Shown: piece after piece, positions 24,437 to 32,530 of the stretch
Position numbering within the stretch: the stretch's first letter is position 1
Layout: every line of letters starts with the position of its first letter
Assembly: GCA_039815825.1 (NCBI GenBank)
Contig: JBCBYO010000033.1
Location: forward strand, 1 to 33,620
Source: JBCBDX01 sp039815825
Lineage (GTDB): Bacteria; Pseudomonadota; Alphaproteobacteria; Rhizobiales; Rhizobiaceae
Length of the DNA stretch: 33,620 bases
Reading direction: 5' to 3'
Translations under genes and position numbers: made by a program
Notes under the pieces: model-generated
Told to the model about the DNA's origin: nothing
What the model saw: only the letters and a program-made list of their open reading frames with translations
The model's database searches: none

Positions 24437-24465
24437 GCGCGCATCAGGTATGCCTAATCACGCGC
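24437..24465 (-). other. Hairpin at the 3' end of the GGCT-like gene
   Basis: On the minus strand GCGCGT-G-ATTAGG pairs with CCTGATGCGCGC around a CATA loop: 12 pairs with one bulged G and two G-T wobbles. It spans the stop codon at 24454. No U-tract follows, so it is not a standard terminator; it may protect the 3' end or terminate with Rho. Confidence 0.35.
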
Positions 24466-25089
24466 CAATTCCACCCAGTTGAACTGAGCGAGAGTCGCAT
24501 CAATGCTCGCTTTTTGATCACCAGTTAGCTCGACCGAGCGCGGATAGCGCGGTAGCGTACGATCTTTTAAAATCGGCGTGTGAAAATTGTCCGTTGTATC
24601 GACAAAGCGCGATATCGCGCCCTTACCGTGCATTTGATCAAAGCCTTGCAAAACTGCATCCAAGTAACTCTGCAATATCAGCCCATTTGCCGCGTCATCT
24701 GCGGCTGGAAAAGCTTCATATATAAAAATTGGCAATTCATTTGGCACGTCAATTTCGATATGCAGGGCATCAACGGAGATTGCATGCCGCTGGTACCCGG
24801 CTTCGCGCTCATCCAGAGACGGCAGGCTCGACTTGTGATCAAACACAAGCAAGCCATCAAGCATGTGATCAGCATTACTCGGCGACGCGCTTAAAAGCGA
24901 AAGCGGCTGCGCCTCATCCCAATCGGGCCGGGCTACCCAGGATCGACGCCAACCACGCAAACGGGCGGGCACATATCCCAATACCGGCGTACGATGTGTT
25001 GCTGGATTGACCAGCGAGCCGTAGCCAAAATAGGCAATTAAGTCACCGGTAGCTGCCAATGACTTCATCTGATCAAAAGGCAGCGTCAT
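24454..25089 (-). CDS. Gamma-glutamylcyclotransferase-like (GGCT/AIG2-family) protein
   Basis: A 211-residue protein with the GGCT fold signature FGYGSLVNP (21-29), followed by RLRGWRRSW and the LDEREAGY segment (92-99) that holds the likely catalytic Glu96. Family members release 5-oxoproline from gamma-glutamyl compounds; ChaC-type members degrade glutathione. The ATG at 25089 lies one base after the glutathione reductase stop codon, so the two are translated together. That context supports a role in glutathione turnover, though a ChaC identity is not proven because the sequence diverges from the ChaC pattern in the middle. Confidence 0.82.
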   Translation of the reverse strand: MTLPFDQMKSLAATGDLIAYFGYGSLVNPATHRTPVLGYVPARLRGWRRSWVARPDWDEAQPLSLLSASPSNADHMLDGLLVFDHKSSLPSLDEREAGYQRHAISVDALHIEIDVPNELPIFIYEAFPAADDAANGLILQSYLDAVLQGFDQMHGKGAISRFVDTTDNFHTPILKDRTLPRYPRSVELTGDQKASIDATLAQFNWVELARD

Positions 25090-25090
25090 A

Positions 25091-26485
25091 CTAAGCAGCC
25101 AGCACTTCTCCGCCGCGCACGCGGTAGGTCGGCTCATACATCGTCACGAGCTCCTCAGATGCGGTAGGGTGCACGGCCATGGTCGCATCGAAATGGTCTT
25201 TGGTGCACTTTGCTTTGACAGAAATACCCAGCAATTGCGCCATTTCACCAGCGCCGGGCCCAATCACATGGGCGCCCACAACCACACGGCTCGCCGCATC
25301 AACGAGCAGCTTCATCATCATCTTTTCTTGTCGACCGGGCAGCACATTGTGCATTGGGCGGAATGATGTCTTGTAGACCTCAACCTCGGCGAAGCGCTCG
25401 ATGGCCTGTTCTTCGGTCAGACCAACGGTCCCGATTTCCGGCTGCGAGAATACCGCTGTCGCGATGGTTTCATGATCCGGCTTTGTTGGATTGTTGTTAA
25501 ACAGGGTCTGCACCAGGCACATGCTTTCGTGGATCGCCACCGGCGTCAGTTGCATCCGATCGGTCACGTCGCCCACAGCGTAAATGTGATCCACATTGGT
25601 CTTGGAGTACTCATCGACGGGAATCGTACCGTTTGGGTTCATATCAACGCCCGCTGTCTCAAGTCCCAGACTTTTCGTGTTTGGCTTACGGCCAAGGGCG
25701 AGCATGACTTGATCAACGTCGAATGTATCACCGCCCGACAAGCGCGCGTTTAAAGAACCATCGTCGTTTTGCTTAATCTCTTCAAAGACCTGATGCAGGA
25801 TCACCTTTATGCCTTTATCGACCATGGTTTGCTGCAAATGATCACGAAGATCTTCATCAAAACCACCAAGGATCTTCATCCCGCGGTAAAGCAATGTGGT
25901 GTCGACGCCCAACCCATGGAAAATGTTGGCAAACTCCACGGCGATGTAACCGCCACCGGCTACGATGATCGATTTGGGAAGCTTTTCAAGGTGAAACGCA
26001 TCGTTCGAGGTGATGCAAAGATCATGACCCGGCAACGCGTCATGCGGGTTCGGATATCCGCCAACAGCGATCAAAATTTTGTCGGCGGTCACCGTCCGAT
26101 CGAGGTTCTCCAAATAGATCTCGTGCGGGCCACGTAGGACAGCCCGGCTGTCCAGAATTTCAACGTTGCTGCCGTTGAGCCCCTTGCGATATAGGCCTTC
26201 AAGACGATCAATTTCACGATCTTTGTTCGCGATCAGGGTCGGCCAGTCAAACGAGGTCTCGCCCACATTCCAGCCGTAACCGGCTGCATCCTCAAAATGC
26301 TCTGAATATTGCGATGCATAAACGAAGAGCTTTTTGGGCACACAACCGCGAATAACGCACGTACCGCCCATCCGGTATTCTTCCGCCAAGCCAACTTTGA
26401 CACCAAGCGCGCCTGCGCGCCGTGCGGCACGTACACCGCCTGAGCCGCCACCGATGACAAAGAAGTCATAATCGTAATTTGCCAT
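25091..26485 (-). CDS. gor: Glutathione-disulfide reductase
   Basis: A 464-residue flavoprotein disulfide reductase reducing GSSG to GSH. The FAD-binding GGGSGG is at 12-17, the redox cysteines C43 and C48 in GGTCVIRGCVPKK, the second Rossmann motif in VAGGGYIAVEF (175-185), and the catalytic pair His439 and Glu444 in HPTASEE. Length fits Gor. In the NADPH-binding loop Arg201 is kept, but the second arginine of E. coli Gor (in LRSFD) is Gly207 here. The gene lies between the DUF2059 gene and the coupled GGCT gene, in an arrangement I recall from Rhizobiales. Confidence 0.95.
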   Translation of the reverse strand: MANYDYDFFVIGGGSGGVRAARRAGALGVKVGLAEEYRMGGTCVIRGCVPKKLFVYASQYSEHFEDAAGYGWNVGETSFDWPTLIANKDREIDRLEGLYRKGLNGSNVEILDSRAVLRGPHEIYLENLDRTVTADKILIAVGGYPNPHDALPGHDLCITSNDAFHLEKLPKSIIVAGGGYIAVEFANIFHGLGVDTTLLYRGMKILGGFDEDLRDHLQQTMVDKGIKVILHQVFEEIKQNDDGSLNARLSGGDTFDVDQVMLALGRKPNTKSLGLETAGVDMNPNGTIPVDEYSKTNVDHIYAVGDVTDRMQLTPVAIHESMCLVQTLFNNNPTKPDHETIATAVFSQPEIGTVGLTEEQAIERFAEVEVYKTSFRPMHNVLPGRQEKMMMKLLVDAASRVVVGAHVIGPGAGEMAQLLGISVKAKCTKDHFDATMAVHPTASEELVTMYEPTYRVRGGEVLAA

Positions 26486-26523
26486 GATCGCGTCTCCCGA
26501 CGGCCGCTGATTTTGTGAAAACG

Positions 26524-27063
26524 TTAGTTAGCGTCGGTTGCAGCGTCAGGCTCGGCAGCGCCGGTCACATCGACACCACCGTCTCGCAGATTTTGCGCAT
26601 TCAGCGAAGCGCTCACCGCTGCCAGCATATCGCGCTGCATACCGCGGCTCCAAACGCTTGACAGCTGTCCGAGCTCTCGGGTGACAATCGCCCCGCTGTC
26701 CAAAAGCGCTGCGCCTGCATCGGACTCGTAGAAGTCAGCAATCGCAACCAAATCCGCTTCCGAAAACGCGTTTGCATACGCGAGAGCCGCTTCACGCTCC
26801 AAATCCGCACGGCGGCCGACCATGCTGATCGCGACTTCCTCTACCGTGTTCAAAATTTCAATCTCGATATCTGGATTGTTGGCAATCAGCTGAGCACGCA
26901 TGCGTTCGGCGACCGCCGGCAGAATGTCATCAAAGCGGTCTGTTGCCTTCAATGCGGTGATGGCCCGATTAGCAGCAGCCAAATGCGTTTCTGACACGCT
27001 TTGCGCAATAGCTGATTGGGTGAACATGATGATGGATGCGGCGATTATTACAGTGCGTAGCAT
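26524..27063 (-). CDS. Exported DUF2059 domain protein
   Basis: A 179-residue protein with a signal peptide (hydrophobic core 4-16, cleavage after AIA near residue 20). The mature part is helical, with the DUF2059 region at about 75-140: ADLEREAALAYANAFSEADL then IADFYESDAGAALL, and GQLSSVWSRGMQRD. No cysteines in the mature part. Function is unknown for the family. The ATG at 27063 is chosen over the overlapping GTG at 27090 because it begins the signal peptide and has GGAAG upstream. It sits 23 bases after rpiA and 38 bases before gor, clearly within one operon. Confidence 0.87.
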   Translation of the reverse strand: MLRTVIIAASIIMFTQSAIAQSVSETHLAAANRAITALKATDRFDDILPAVAERMRAQLIANNPDIEIEILNTVEEVAISMVGRRADLEREAALAYANAFSEADLVAIADFYESDAGAALLDSGAIVTRELGQLSSVWSRGMQRDMLAAVSASLNAQNLRDGGVDVTGAAEPDAATDAN

Positions 27064-27086
27064 TGTCTTAAACTTCCAGTTTTGGG

Positions 27087-27794
27087 TCACGCGCCAGCTG
27101 GCGCGCTCAATGTATTTATTCCTTGAGGCGTTGCAATCAAAGCCTGATTTGCAATACCGATAAAAAGGCCGGTTTCAACCACACCGGGAACCTTATGGAG
27201 CGCCTGTTCCAGTTGCATTGGGTCAGAAATGTGACCAAATGCGGCATCGAGGATATAGTGGCCGCCATCGGTAACAAAAGGCTCATCATCCCGATCCGTG
27301 CGAAGAGCGAGGCTTTCAACACCGCCCATCTTATCGCACACAGCAGATATAGCGCGATGTGTCGCCTCGAAACCGAACACATTCACTTCAATCGGAAGCG
27401 CATATTTTCCCAGCGTTTCAACCAGCTTGGTCTCATCTGCGATAACCAACATGCGCTTGGAAGCACTCGCCACGATTTTCTCGCGCAGCAGCGCTCCGCC
27501 ACCGCCCTTTATCAAATTCAAAGAGCGATCAAGCTCATCGGCACCATCGATTGTCAAATCCAGTTCGGGCGTTTCATCAAGTGTCGTTAGCGGCACGCCC
27601 AATTCCATGCAGAGACCAGCGGTGCGTTCCGAGGTCGGAACGCCTATGACCGAGAGACCCCCGCCAACTGCTTCCGCTAAAGCGTGAACAAAGGCTTCGG
27701 CAGTCGAACCCGTACCAATGCCCAAGCGCATCCCATCTTGCACATGATCCAGAGCTGCGCGGCCAACGGCCCGCTTCATCTCATCTTGATCCAT
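27087..27794 (-). CDS. rpiA: Ribose-5-phosphate isomerase A
   Basis: A 235-residue RpiA interconverting ribose-5-phosphate and ribulose-5-phosphate. All signature loops are present: GIGTGSTAEAFV (near 25-36), TIDGADELD with the conserved acidic residues, KGGGGALLREKI, and the LPIEVNVFG strand. Length is standard. The ATG at 27794 gives the usual N-terminus MDQDEMKRAVGRAALDHV; a TTG at 27836 would add 14 unconserved residues. It heads the leftward rpiA-DUF2059-gor-GGCT unit and is divergent from gph, with a 96-base shared promoter region. Confidence 0.96.
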   Translation of the reverse strand: MDQDEMKRAVGRAALDHVQDGMRLGIGTGSTAEAFVHALAEAVGGGLSVIGVPTSERTAGLCMELGVPLTTLDETPELDLTIDGADELDRSLNLIKGGGGALLREKIVASASKRMLVIADETKLVETLGKYALPIEVNVFGFEATHRAISAVCDKMGGVESLALRTDRDDEPFVTDGGHYILDAAFGHISDPMQLEQALHKVPGVVETGLFIGIANQALIATPQGINTLSAPAGA

Positions 27795-27844
27795 TAAGTT
27801 CGACCCGCCGTTTTTGCCTGTTGCTTTGATGTGCAACGCTCATT

Positions 27845-27876
27845 AAGCACCGATTGACTTCCTGCCAAGCACCGAT
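27845..27876. repeat. 10-base direct repeat in the rpiA/gph promoter region
   Basis: AAGCACCGAT occurs at 27845-27854 and 27867-27876, a 22-base period close to two helical turns. A TTGACT hexamer lies between the copies. It could be a tandem binding site for a regulator of gph or rpiA; no regulator is adjacent. Confidence 0.4.
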
Positions 27877-27890
27877 CCGGGATTTTTACA

Positions 27891-28577
27891 ATGCCAACCG
27901 CACCGACGGCCGTTTTCGATCTGGACGGCACGCTGATTGATACCGCGCCCGATCTCCTCGATGCAGTCAATTATGTCTTAAAGCAAGCCGGCCTTGGTCA
28001 GGTTGAGCGCCCCGAACTCAATCATTTGGTTGGACAAGGTGGTCGCGCGATGATCAGGGCCGCGTTTGCAAAGTTTGGCCGTGAAATCGATGAAGCCACA
28101 CTTGATGAGATGATCCCCATCTTCATTAAAGCCTACAGCCAATCGATGCCGGGCAAATCAAAACCTTATGATCGCGTTCTCGAACTAATCCGATCGATGC
28201 GAGCAGACGGATGGCTATGTGCGGTGTGCACCAACAAAATGAAGCAATTGGCCGACCCTTTGTTAGCCGCATTGGAGTTGGACACGCTGTTTGACCATGT
28301 CGCTGGTGGCGACAGCTACAGTTTCAAAAAACCCGATCCACGCCATATTCAACAAACAATTTTAGATGCGGGTGGTTCGCCGGATCACGCGGTGATGTTC
28401 GGCGATAGCGAAAATGATATTCTGGCGGCGAAATCCGCCAACATTCCGGTTATCGCAGTAGATTTCGGCTACACCCCGGAACATGTCAGCGTTTATGGAC
28501 CAGATCGGGTTATCAGCGACTATGGTCAAATCACCATAGCCGATGTGAAAGAACTGATGACCCCTATTAGCCGGTAA
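27891..28577 (+). CDS. gph: Phosphoglycolate phosphatase, HAD superfamily
   Basis: A 228-residue HAD phosphatase. Motif I is FDLDGTLIDTAPDLLDA, with nucleophile D10 and general acid D12; motif II is CTNK near 119-122; motif III/IV is KKPDPRH and FGDSENDILAAKSANI. The helical cap between motifs I and II and the PDLLDAVNYVLKQAG segment match Gph, which removes 2-phosphoglycolate formed by DNA repair or RuBisCO side reactions. It is divergent from rpiA, as I recall from other Rhizobiales. The 3' end overlaps the convergent tadG-like gene by 11 bases. Other HAD substrates remain possible. Confidence 0.9.
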   Translation: MPTAPTAVFDLDGTLIDTAPDLLDAVNYVLKQAGLGQVERPELNHLVGQGGRAMIRAAFAKFGREIDEATLDEMIPIFIKAYSQSMPGKSKPYDRVLELIRSMRADGWLCAVCTNKMKQLADPLLAALELDTLFDHVAGGDSYSFKKPDPRHIQQTILDAGGSPDHAVMFGDSENDILAAKSANIPVIAVDFGYTPEHVSVYGPDRVISDYGQITIADVKELMTPISR

Positions 28578-29931
28578 GGCGAAGCTTGGTCAGTTCGGCG
28601 AGAATTTCGTCAAAAGCGTCTTTCAGACCCTTCGCGTCTTTGGCCAAAAAGTATCCATCGGCTGTCGTCGCGCAATATTTCAAGACTTCCTGACCGCGCG
28701 ATGAAATCGTTTTACCGAACGCAATTGTATAAATAGCTATACCCTTGTTTTTTGCCTCATCGCAGGCCGCCTTTGTACTTTTGTCACCGGCAACACCGTC
28801 ACGGCCATTATTGCGAGGATCGTTTTTGGCAAGCTGATTAGATCGCGTATTGTCGCCGTCAGCCATCAAAACCATAACCCGCGAAGGGTTGTCGGCATTC
28901 TTTGACTCCGTGTACGGTTGCTCAGGGCTCAGGATGCGAAGCCCCCACATGACGCCAACGGCAGCATAGGTGTCGCGATTTGCCCGTAATTTGTTAATCT
29001 TGGATTTCAGCGAACTCAGCTTTTCTGTCAAAGGTGTAATTTCGCTGGAGCAACGCACATTCAACAATCCAGGGAACCGGGCATTGGGTGCCGTGTCACG
29101 ATATGTGTAAGGAGCTGAACGTGAGCCCACGCAACCGCGCCACTTGTCGGTTACCTTTTTCGGCGAGCAAGTTCTAGTCCATGTTCCGCCGACCCATCGG
29201 CAGCGACGCCCTGTCTTTTTGACACCATCACGAACATAGGTAGTTGTCGAGCACTCGCGTCGACCGCCAACATTCTTTGAACGGCATTGATTGACAGTCC
29301 TTGTCCGATCAGCCGGTGCGTCCACCCACGAAGCATTGCGGTTGCTAGTGCCCACATTGACGTGATGATCAAATGGTACAATCCCGACCCGTATTTCGCC
29401 ATTACTGTTTGAAACGGCGGTCAGGTCATCGAGAAAGTCCTTGGCAGTTGTTTTCAGCGCTTTCAATTTACCATCGACGCTCATGGAAGCTGTCGTATCC
29501 AGCACCAAGGCGACATCCAGGTTTGTCGCGCGACCCTTTGGCACCATGGCTTCGGCGCTTTGGTTATAAACGTTTGGCGCCAAGCCACTAAAAAAGTATT
29601 GCGGTGCTTTCGAGGTTGCAACAACGGAATACTCTTCACTATCCTTGCTCTGACCGAGAATCTGAACCGATGAAACGTCGCCTTCAAAATTCTTGACAAC
29701 AAACGACTGCACATCATCTGTTGACGGCAACTTGTCGTGTTCGAGATTGTATTTGCCGACATAAAGCGCAGCTGCGTCCACAGCATGCTGCAAACGCGAG
29801 TGGTTATCTGACAGGTTCGTATATTCAACCATCATGGCAACGCCAGCCATCAATGGAAACGCCAACATGGCGGTCATAACAGCGAAGTTGCCAGACTTCG
29901 CACCCAAGAATTTCTTGACAGTATTACGCAT
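28567..29931 (-). CDS. tadG: TadG-like pilus-assembly protein with VWA domain and Cys-rich insert
   Basis: A 454-residue membrane-anchored protein. The N-terminus has the TadE/G-type segment GNFAVMTAMLAFPLMAGVAM (14-33), a transmembrane helix, followed by DAAALYVGK. A von Willebrand A domain starts at about 138 with the metal-site motif LDTTASMS (144-151) and continues through VMVLMADGDN to the C-terminus. Inside it, residues about 210-295 form an insert rich in Arg, Trp and Cys, with cysteines at 216, 227, 244, 255, 267 and 294. TadG proteins work with Flp/Tad pili at the cell surface. No other tad genes are in the window, so this is an orphan copy. GGGAG precedes the ATG at 29931. Confidence 0.85.
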   Translation of the reverse strand: MRNTVKKFLGAKSGNFAVMTAMLAFPLMAGVAMMVEYTNLSDNHSRLQHAVDAAALYVGKYNLEHDKLPSTDDVQSFVVKNFEGDVSSVQILGQSKDSEEYSVVATSKAPQYFFSGLAPNVYNQSAEAMVPKGRATNLDVALVLDTTASMSVDGKLKALKTTAKDFLDDLTAVSNSNGEIRVGIVPFDHHVNVGTSNRNASWVDAPADRTRTVNQCRSKNVGGRRECSTTTYVRDGVKKTGRRCRWVGGTWTRTCSPKKVTDKWRGCVGSRSAPYTYRDTAPNARFPGLLNVRCSSEITPLTEKLSSLKSKINKLRANRDTYAAVGVMWGLRILSPEQPYTESKNADNPSRVMVLMADGDNTRSNQLAKNDPRNNGRDGVAGDKSTKAACDEAKNKGIAIYTIAFGKTISSRGQEVLKYCATTADGYFLAKDAKGLKDAFDEILAELTKLRLTG

Positions 29932-30005
29932 TAGTCGATCTCCCGGCCGCGGGGATCATGACATCAAATTCTTGAATTCAACTGTACAAAACTGGTTAAC
30001 TATTA

Positions 30006-30356
30006 CTAACGCGAAAGTCCGCGCTCTTTAAGCTCAGCAAGATATGTAGACCAACGTTCTGAGCGGTCGGCGTCGAGCTCGCGTAAATATTCCCACGTGA
30101 ATATTCCAGTGTCATGACCGTCTGAGAACACGATCCGAACCGCATAATTGCCCACCGGTGCAACAGCCTCGATTTGAATGTCCTTTTTACCGCCAACTAT
30201 TTTGCGCTGCTCGGGCGAATGGCCCTGAACCTCGGCCGACGGAGACAGGACCCGTAACATCTCGGCGGGAAGTACGAACTCATCGCCGTCCTGGCTGACA
30301 AATATAAAGTCAGCCCGGTCTTTCGAAACGCGGATTTTTGCAGGCGCACTGGTCAT
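30006..30356 (-). CDS. DUF971 domain protein (gamma-butyrobetaine hydroxylase N-terminal-like)
   Basis: A 116-residue soluble protein matching DUF971: an N-terminal IRVSKDRADFIFV strand, LPAEMLRVLSPSAEVQGH, then VGNYAVRIVFSDGHDTGIFTW and a YLRELDAD helix. The pattern is that of the N-terminal domain of gamma-butyrobetaine hydroxylases, found alone in many bacteria; a role linked to iron-sulfur or cofactor metabolism has been proposed but is unsettled. It is head to head with moaA, with very little space between starts. Confidence 0.88.
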   Translation of the reverse strand: MTSAPAKIRVSKDRADFIFVSQDGDEFVLPAEMLRVLSPSAEVQGHSPEQRKIVGGKKDIQIEAVAPVGNYAVRIVFSDGHDTGIFTWEYLRELDADRSERWSTYLAELKERGLSR

Positions 30357-30368
30357 TGCGTGACCGAT

Positions 30369-31412
30369 ATGTTGCGACTACATTCCAAGTCCAGTGATTT
30401 TGTTCCAAGACAGCGCATTTCGATGATTGATCCGTTTGGCCGCCACATAAACTATCTGCGGGTTTCAGTTACAGATCGCTGTGACTTTCGGTGCACCTAT
30501 TGCATGTCTGAAAACATGACCTTCCTGCCTCGGCGGGATCTTTTAACACTTGAAGAACTGGATCGTCTTTGCACCGTTTTCATCAACAAGGGCGTCAAAC
30601 GGCTCCGCTTGACGGGCGGCGAGCCGCTCGTACGCAAAAATATCACTGAACTGGTAAAATCGCTGTCGCGGCACTTGGAAACCGGCGCACTTGATGAGCT
30701 CACGCTGACAACAAACGGCTCGCAATTGGCCAAACATGCCGAGACGCTCGCCAGATATGGTGTCAAACGTATCAATGTCTCACTCGATACGCTTGATCCG
30801 AAAAAATTCGCAGATGTGACCCGATGGGGCAACCTTGACCGGGTTTTAGAAGGGATTAATGCCGCAAAAGCAGCGGGCATCCGCGTAAAGATCAACGCTG
30901 TCGCGCTAAAAGAGATCAATAATGCGGAGATACCCGATATTCTGAATTGGGCGCATGGCAACGATATGGACTTAACCCTCATCGAGACTATGCCAATGGG
31001 CGATATTGAAGGCGATCGCACAGACCAGTATTTGCCTCTCAACACCGTTCGAGAACGGTTAGAAAAAAGCCTTACGCTTACACCAATCGATTACAAGACC
31101 GGCGGTCCAGCACGCTATTATCAGGTGGAAGAAACGGGCGGTCGCCTGGGCTTCATAACCCCTATGACACATAATTTTTGCGAAAGCTGTAACCGTGTGC
31201 GCATCACATGCACTGGCACGCTCTATATGTGTTTGGGGCAGGATGATGCGGCTGATTTGCGCGCGCCCTTGCGTCAATCAGAAGGCAACGAATTGCTGGC
31301 TCAAGCTATTGATGAAGCAATCTCGCGCAAGCCAAAAGGCCATGATTTTATTATTGATCGTGGCCGCAATGCGCCGGCCGTTGGCAGACATATGAGCGTT
31401 ACTGGCGGATGA
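30369..31412 (+). CDS. moaA: GTP 3',8-cyclase MoaA (molybdenum cofactor biosynthesis)
   Basis: Radical-SAM enzyme catalysing the first step of molybdopterin synthesis from GTP. The SAM-binding cluster motif CDFRCTYC follows YLRVSVTDR, with LRLTGGEPLVR, TLTTNGSQL and INVSLDTLDP after it. The second iron-sulfur cluster ligands lie in FCESCNRVR and ITCTGTLYMCLG. The protein ends in the conserved GG (MSVTGG). The ATG at 30369 gives 347 residues, close to rhizobial MoaA; GTG 30360 and ATG 30423 (329 residues) are alternatives, none with a good Shine-Dalgarno. Its stop overlaps the next gene as ATGA. No other moa genes are in the window, so the remaining Moco genes lie elsewhere. Confidence 0.94.
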   Translation: MLRLHSKSSDFVPRQRISMIDPFGRHINYLRVSVTDRCDFRCTYCMSENMTFLPRRDLLTLEELDRLCTVFINKGVKRLRLTGGEPLVRKNITELVKSLSRHLETGALDELTLTTNGSQLAKHAETLARYGVKRINVSLDTLDPKKFADVTRWGNLDRVLEGINAAKAAGIRVKINAVALKEINNAEIPDILNWAHGNDMDLTLIETMPMGDIEGDRTDQYLPLNTVRERLEKSLTLTPIDYKTGGPARYYQVEETGGRLGFITPMTHNFCESCNRVRITCTGTLYMCLGQDDAADLRAPLRQSEGNELLAQAIDEAISRKPKGHDFIIDRGRNAPAVGRHMSVTGG

Positions 31413-32512
31413 CGTCGGTTGCCATCATTGGCGCTGGCATTGCGGGCCTTTCTTCAGCGTGGGCGCTTACACGGCGCGGCATCGCTGTCACGCTCTATGA
31501 GCAAGCCTCGGCCATACCCAATCCGCTATCAGCTTCCGGTGATGAGCACCGTATAATAAGGCGCGCTTACGGCCATAAATCGGGCTACGCCAAGCGCATT
31601 GATTCAGCATATGAAGCATGGGAATCAATGTTTGAAGATTTGGGCACTAACCATTTGATATCAAATGGCTTTCTCATTATTAGCCAAACACCGGGAGATG
31701 AAGCTGAGCAGTATCGGGATGGGTTGCTGGCAGGCAACTATCCGCTTGAACTGATGTCCGATAGCGAAGCGGCTGATAGGTTCAAATTCCTCCAGGCTGG
31801 AACATTTCGTTATGCGGGTTTTGGCCCGGAGGGCGGCGCGCTCATGTGCCAAAACATTGCGACCGATATTGTCCGTTGGCTTAAGCGCAATGGCGCCCAA
31901 TTGCGCACCGACACCCGGATTACAAATATTGACCCTGAAAGGGGCACGATCACACTCGCCAACGGTCAAAGCGTGGTTCATGAACGTATCATTGTCACGG
32001 CGGGCGCATGGATTCTCAGCCTCTTTCCTCGCCTCGCCGACACGCTCAAAACCTACCGCACCGCAGTCTGCTATTTAACACCGCCAAGTCACCTTGAAAC
32101 AGCGTGGGAAGAAGCGCCCGTTATCCTGGATGCCGGCGGTGAAAGCGATGGCTACGCAATCCCACCGCTCTTCGGATCAGGCTTAAAGTTGGGAACCGGG
32201 CAACACAAATACGTATCCCAGCCAGATGAAAACCGGCAGCCAAGCGCAGATGAACATCTGGCCATTCGCAAATGGTTTTCGCCGCCATTGGCTGATCTTG
32301 ACGACTACCAGCATGAGAAAACCGTCACCTGCGCGTATACATTCACTTCAGACGAACATTTCTACGCCAAAACCGAAGGCAAAATGACCATCATCTCCGC
32401 CTGTTCAGGTCATGGCTACAAATTCGGCGCCGCGATTGGCCTACACGTTGCGCAAGCTGTGGTTGACGGAAAAAGCGTTGCGTTAAAAGAATGGCTGGCG
32501 GCGCGCGACTGA
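31409..32512 (+). CDS. FAD-dependent amine oxidase, monomeric sarcosine oxidase / N-methyltryptophan oxidase type
   Basis: A 367-residue DAO-family flavoprotein. The dinucleotide-binding motif GAGIAGLSSAWAL is at 7-19, followed by YEQ. SGDEHRIIRRAYG matches the flavin-contact loop of monomeric sarcosine oxidases, and near the C-terminus CAYTFTSDEHF and CSGHGYKFG correspond to the covalent-FAD cysteine region and the final FAD-binding segment of MSOX. It should oxidise a secondary or N-methyl amino acid, giving hydrogen peroxide, but the substrate is open. The ATGA overlap with moaA indicates translational coupling. An EamA exporter follows after 18 bases. Confidence 0.87.
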   Translation: MTSVAIIGAGIAGLSSAWALTRRGIAVTLYEQASAIPNPLSASGDEHRIIRRAYGHKSGYAKRIDSAYEAWESMFEDLGTNHLISNGFLIISQTPGDEAEQYRDGLLAGNYPLELMSDSEAADRFKFLQAGTFRYAGFGPEGGALMCQNIATDIVRWLKRNGAQLRTDTRITNIDPERGTITLANGQSVVHERIIVTAGAWILSLFPRLADTLKTYRTAVCYLTPPSHLETAWEEAPVILDAGGESDGYAIPPLFGSGLKLGTGQHKYVSQPDENRQPSADEHLAIRKWFSPPLADLDDYQHEKTVTCAYTFTSDEHFYAKTEGKMTIISACSGHGYKFGAAIGLHVAQAVVDGKSVALKEWLAARD

Positions 32513-32530
32513 ACCCTATATCGGCGCTTT

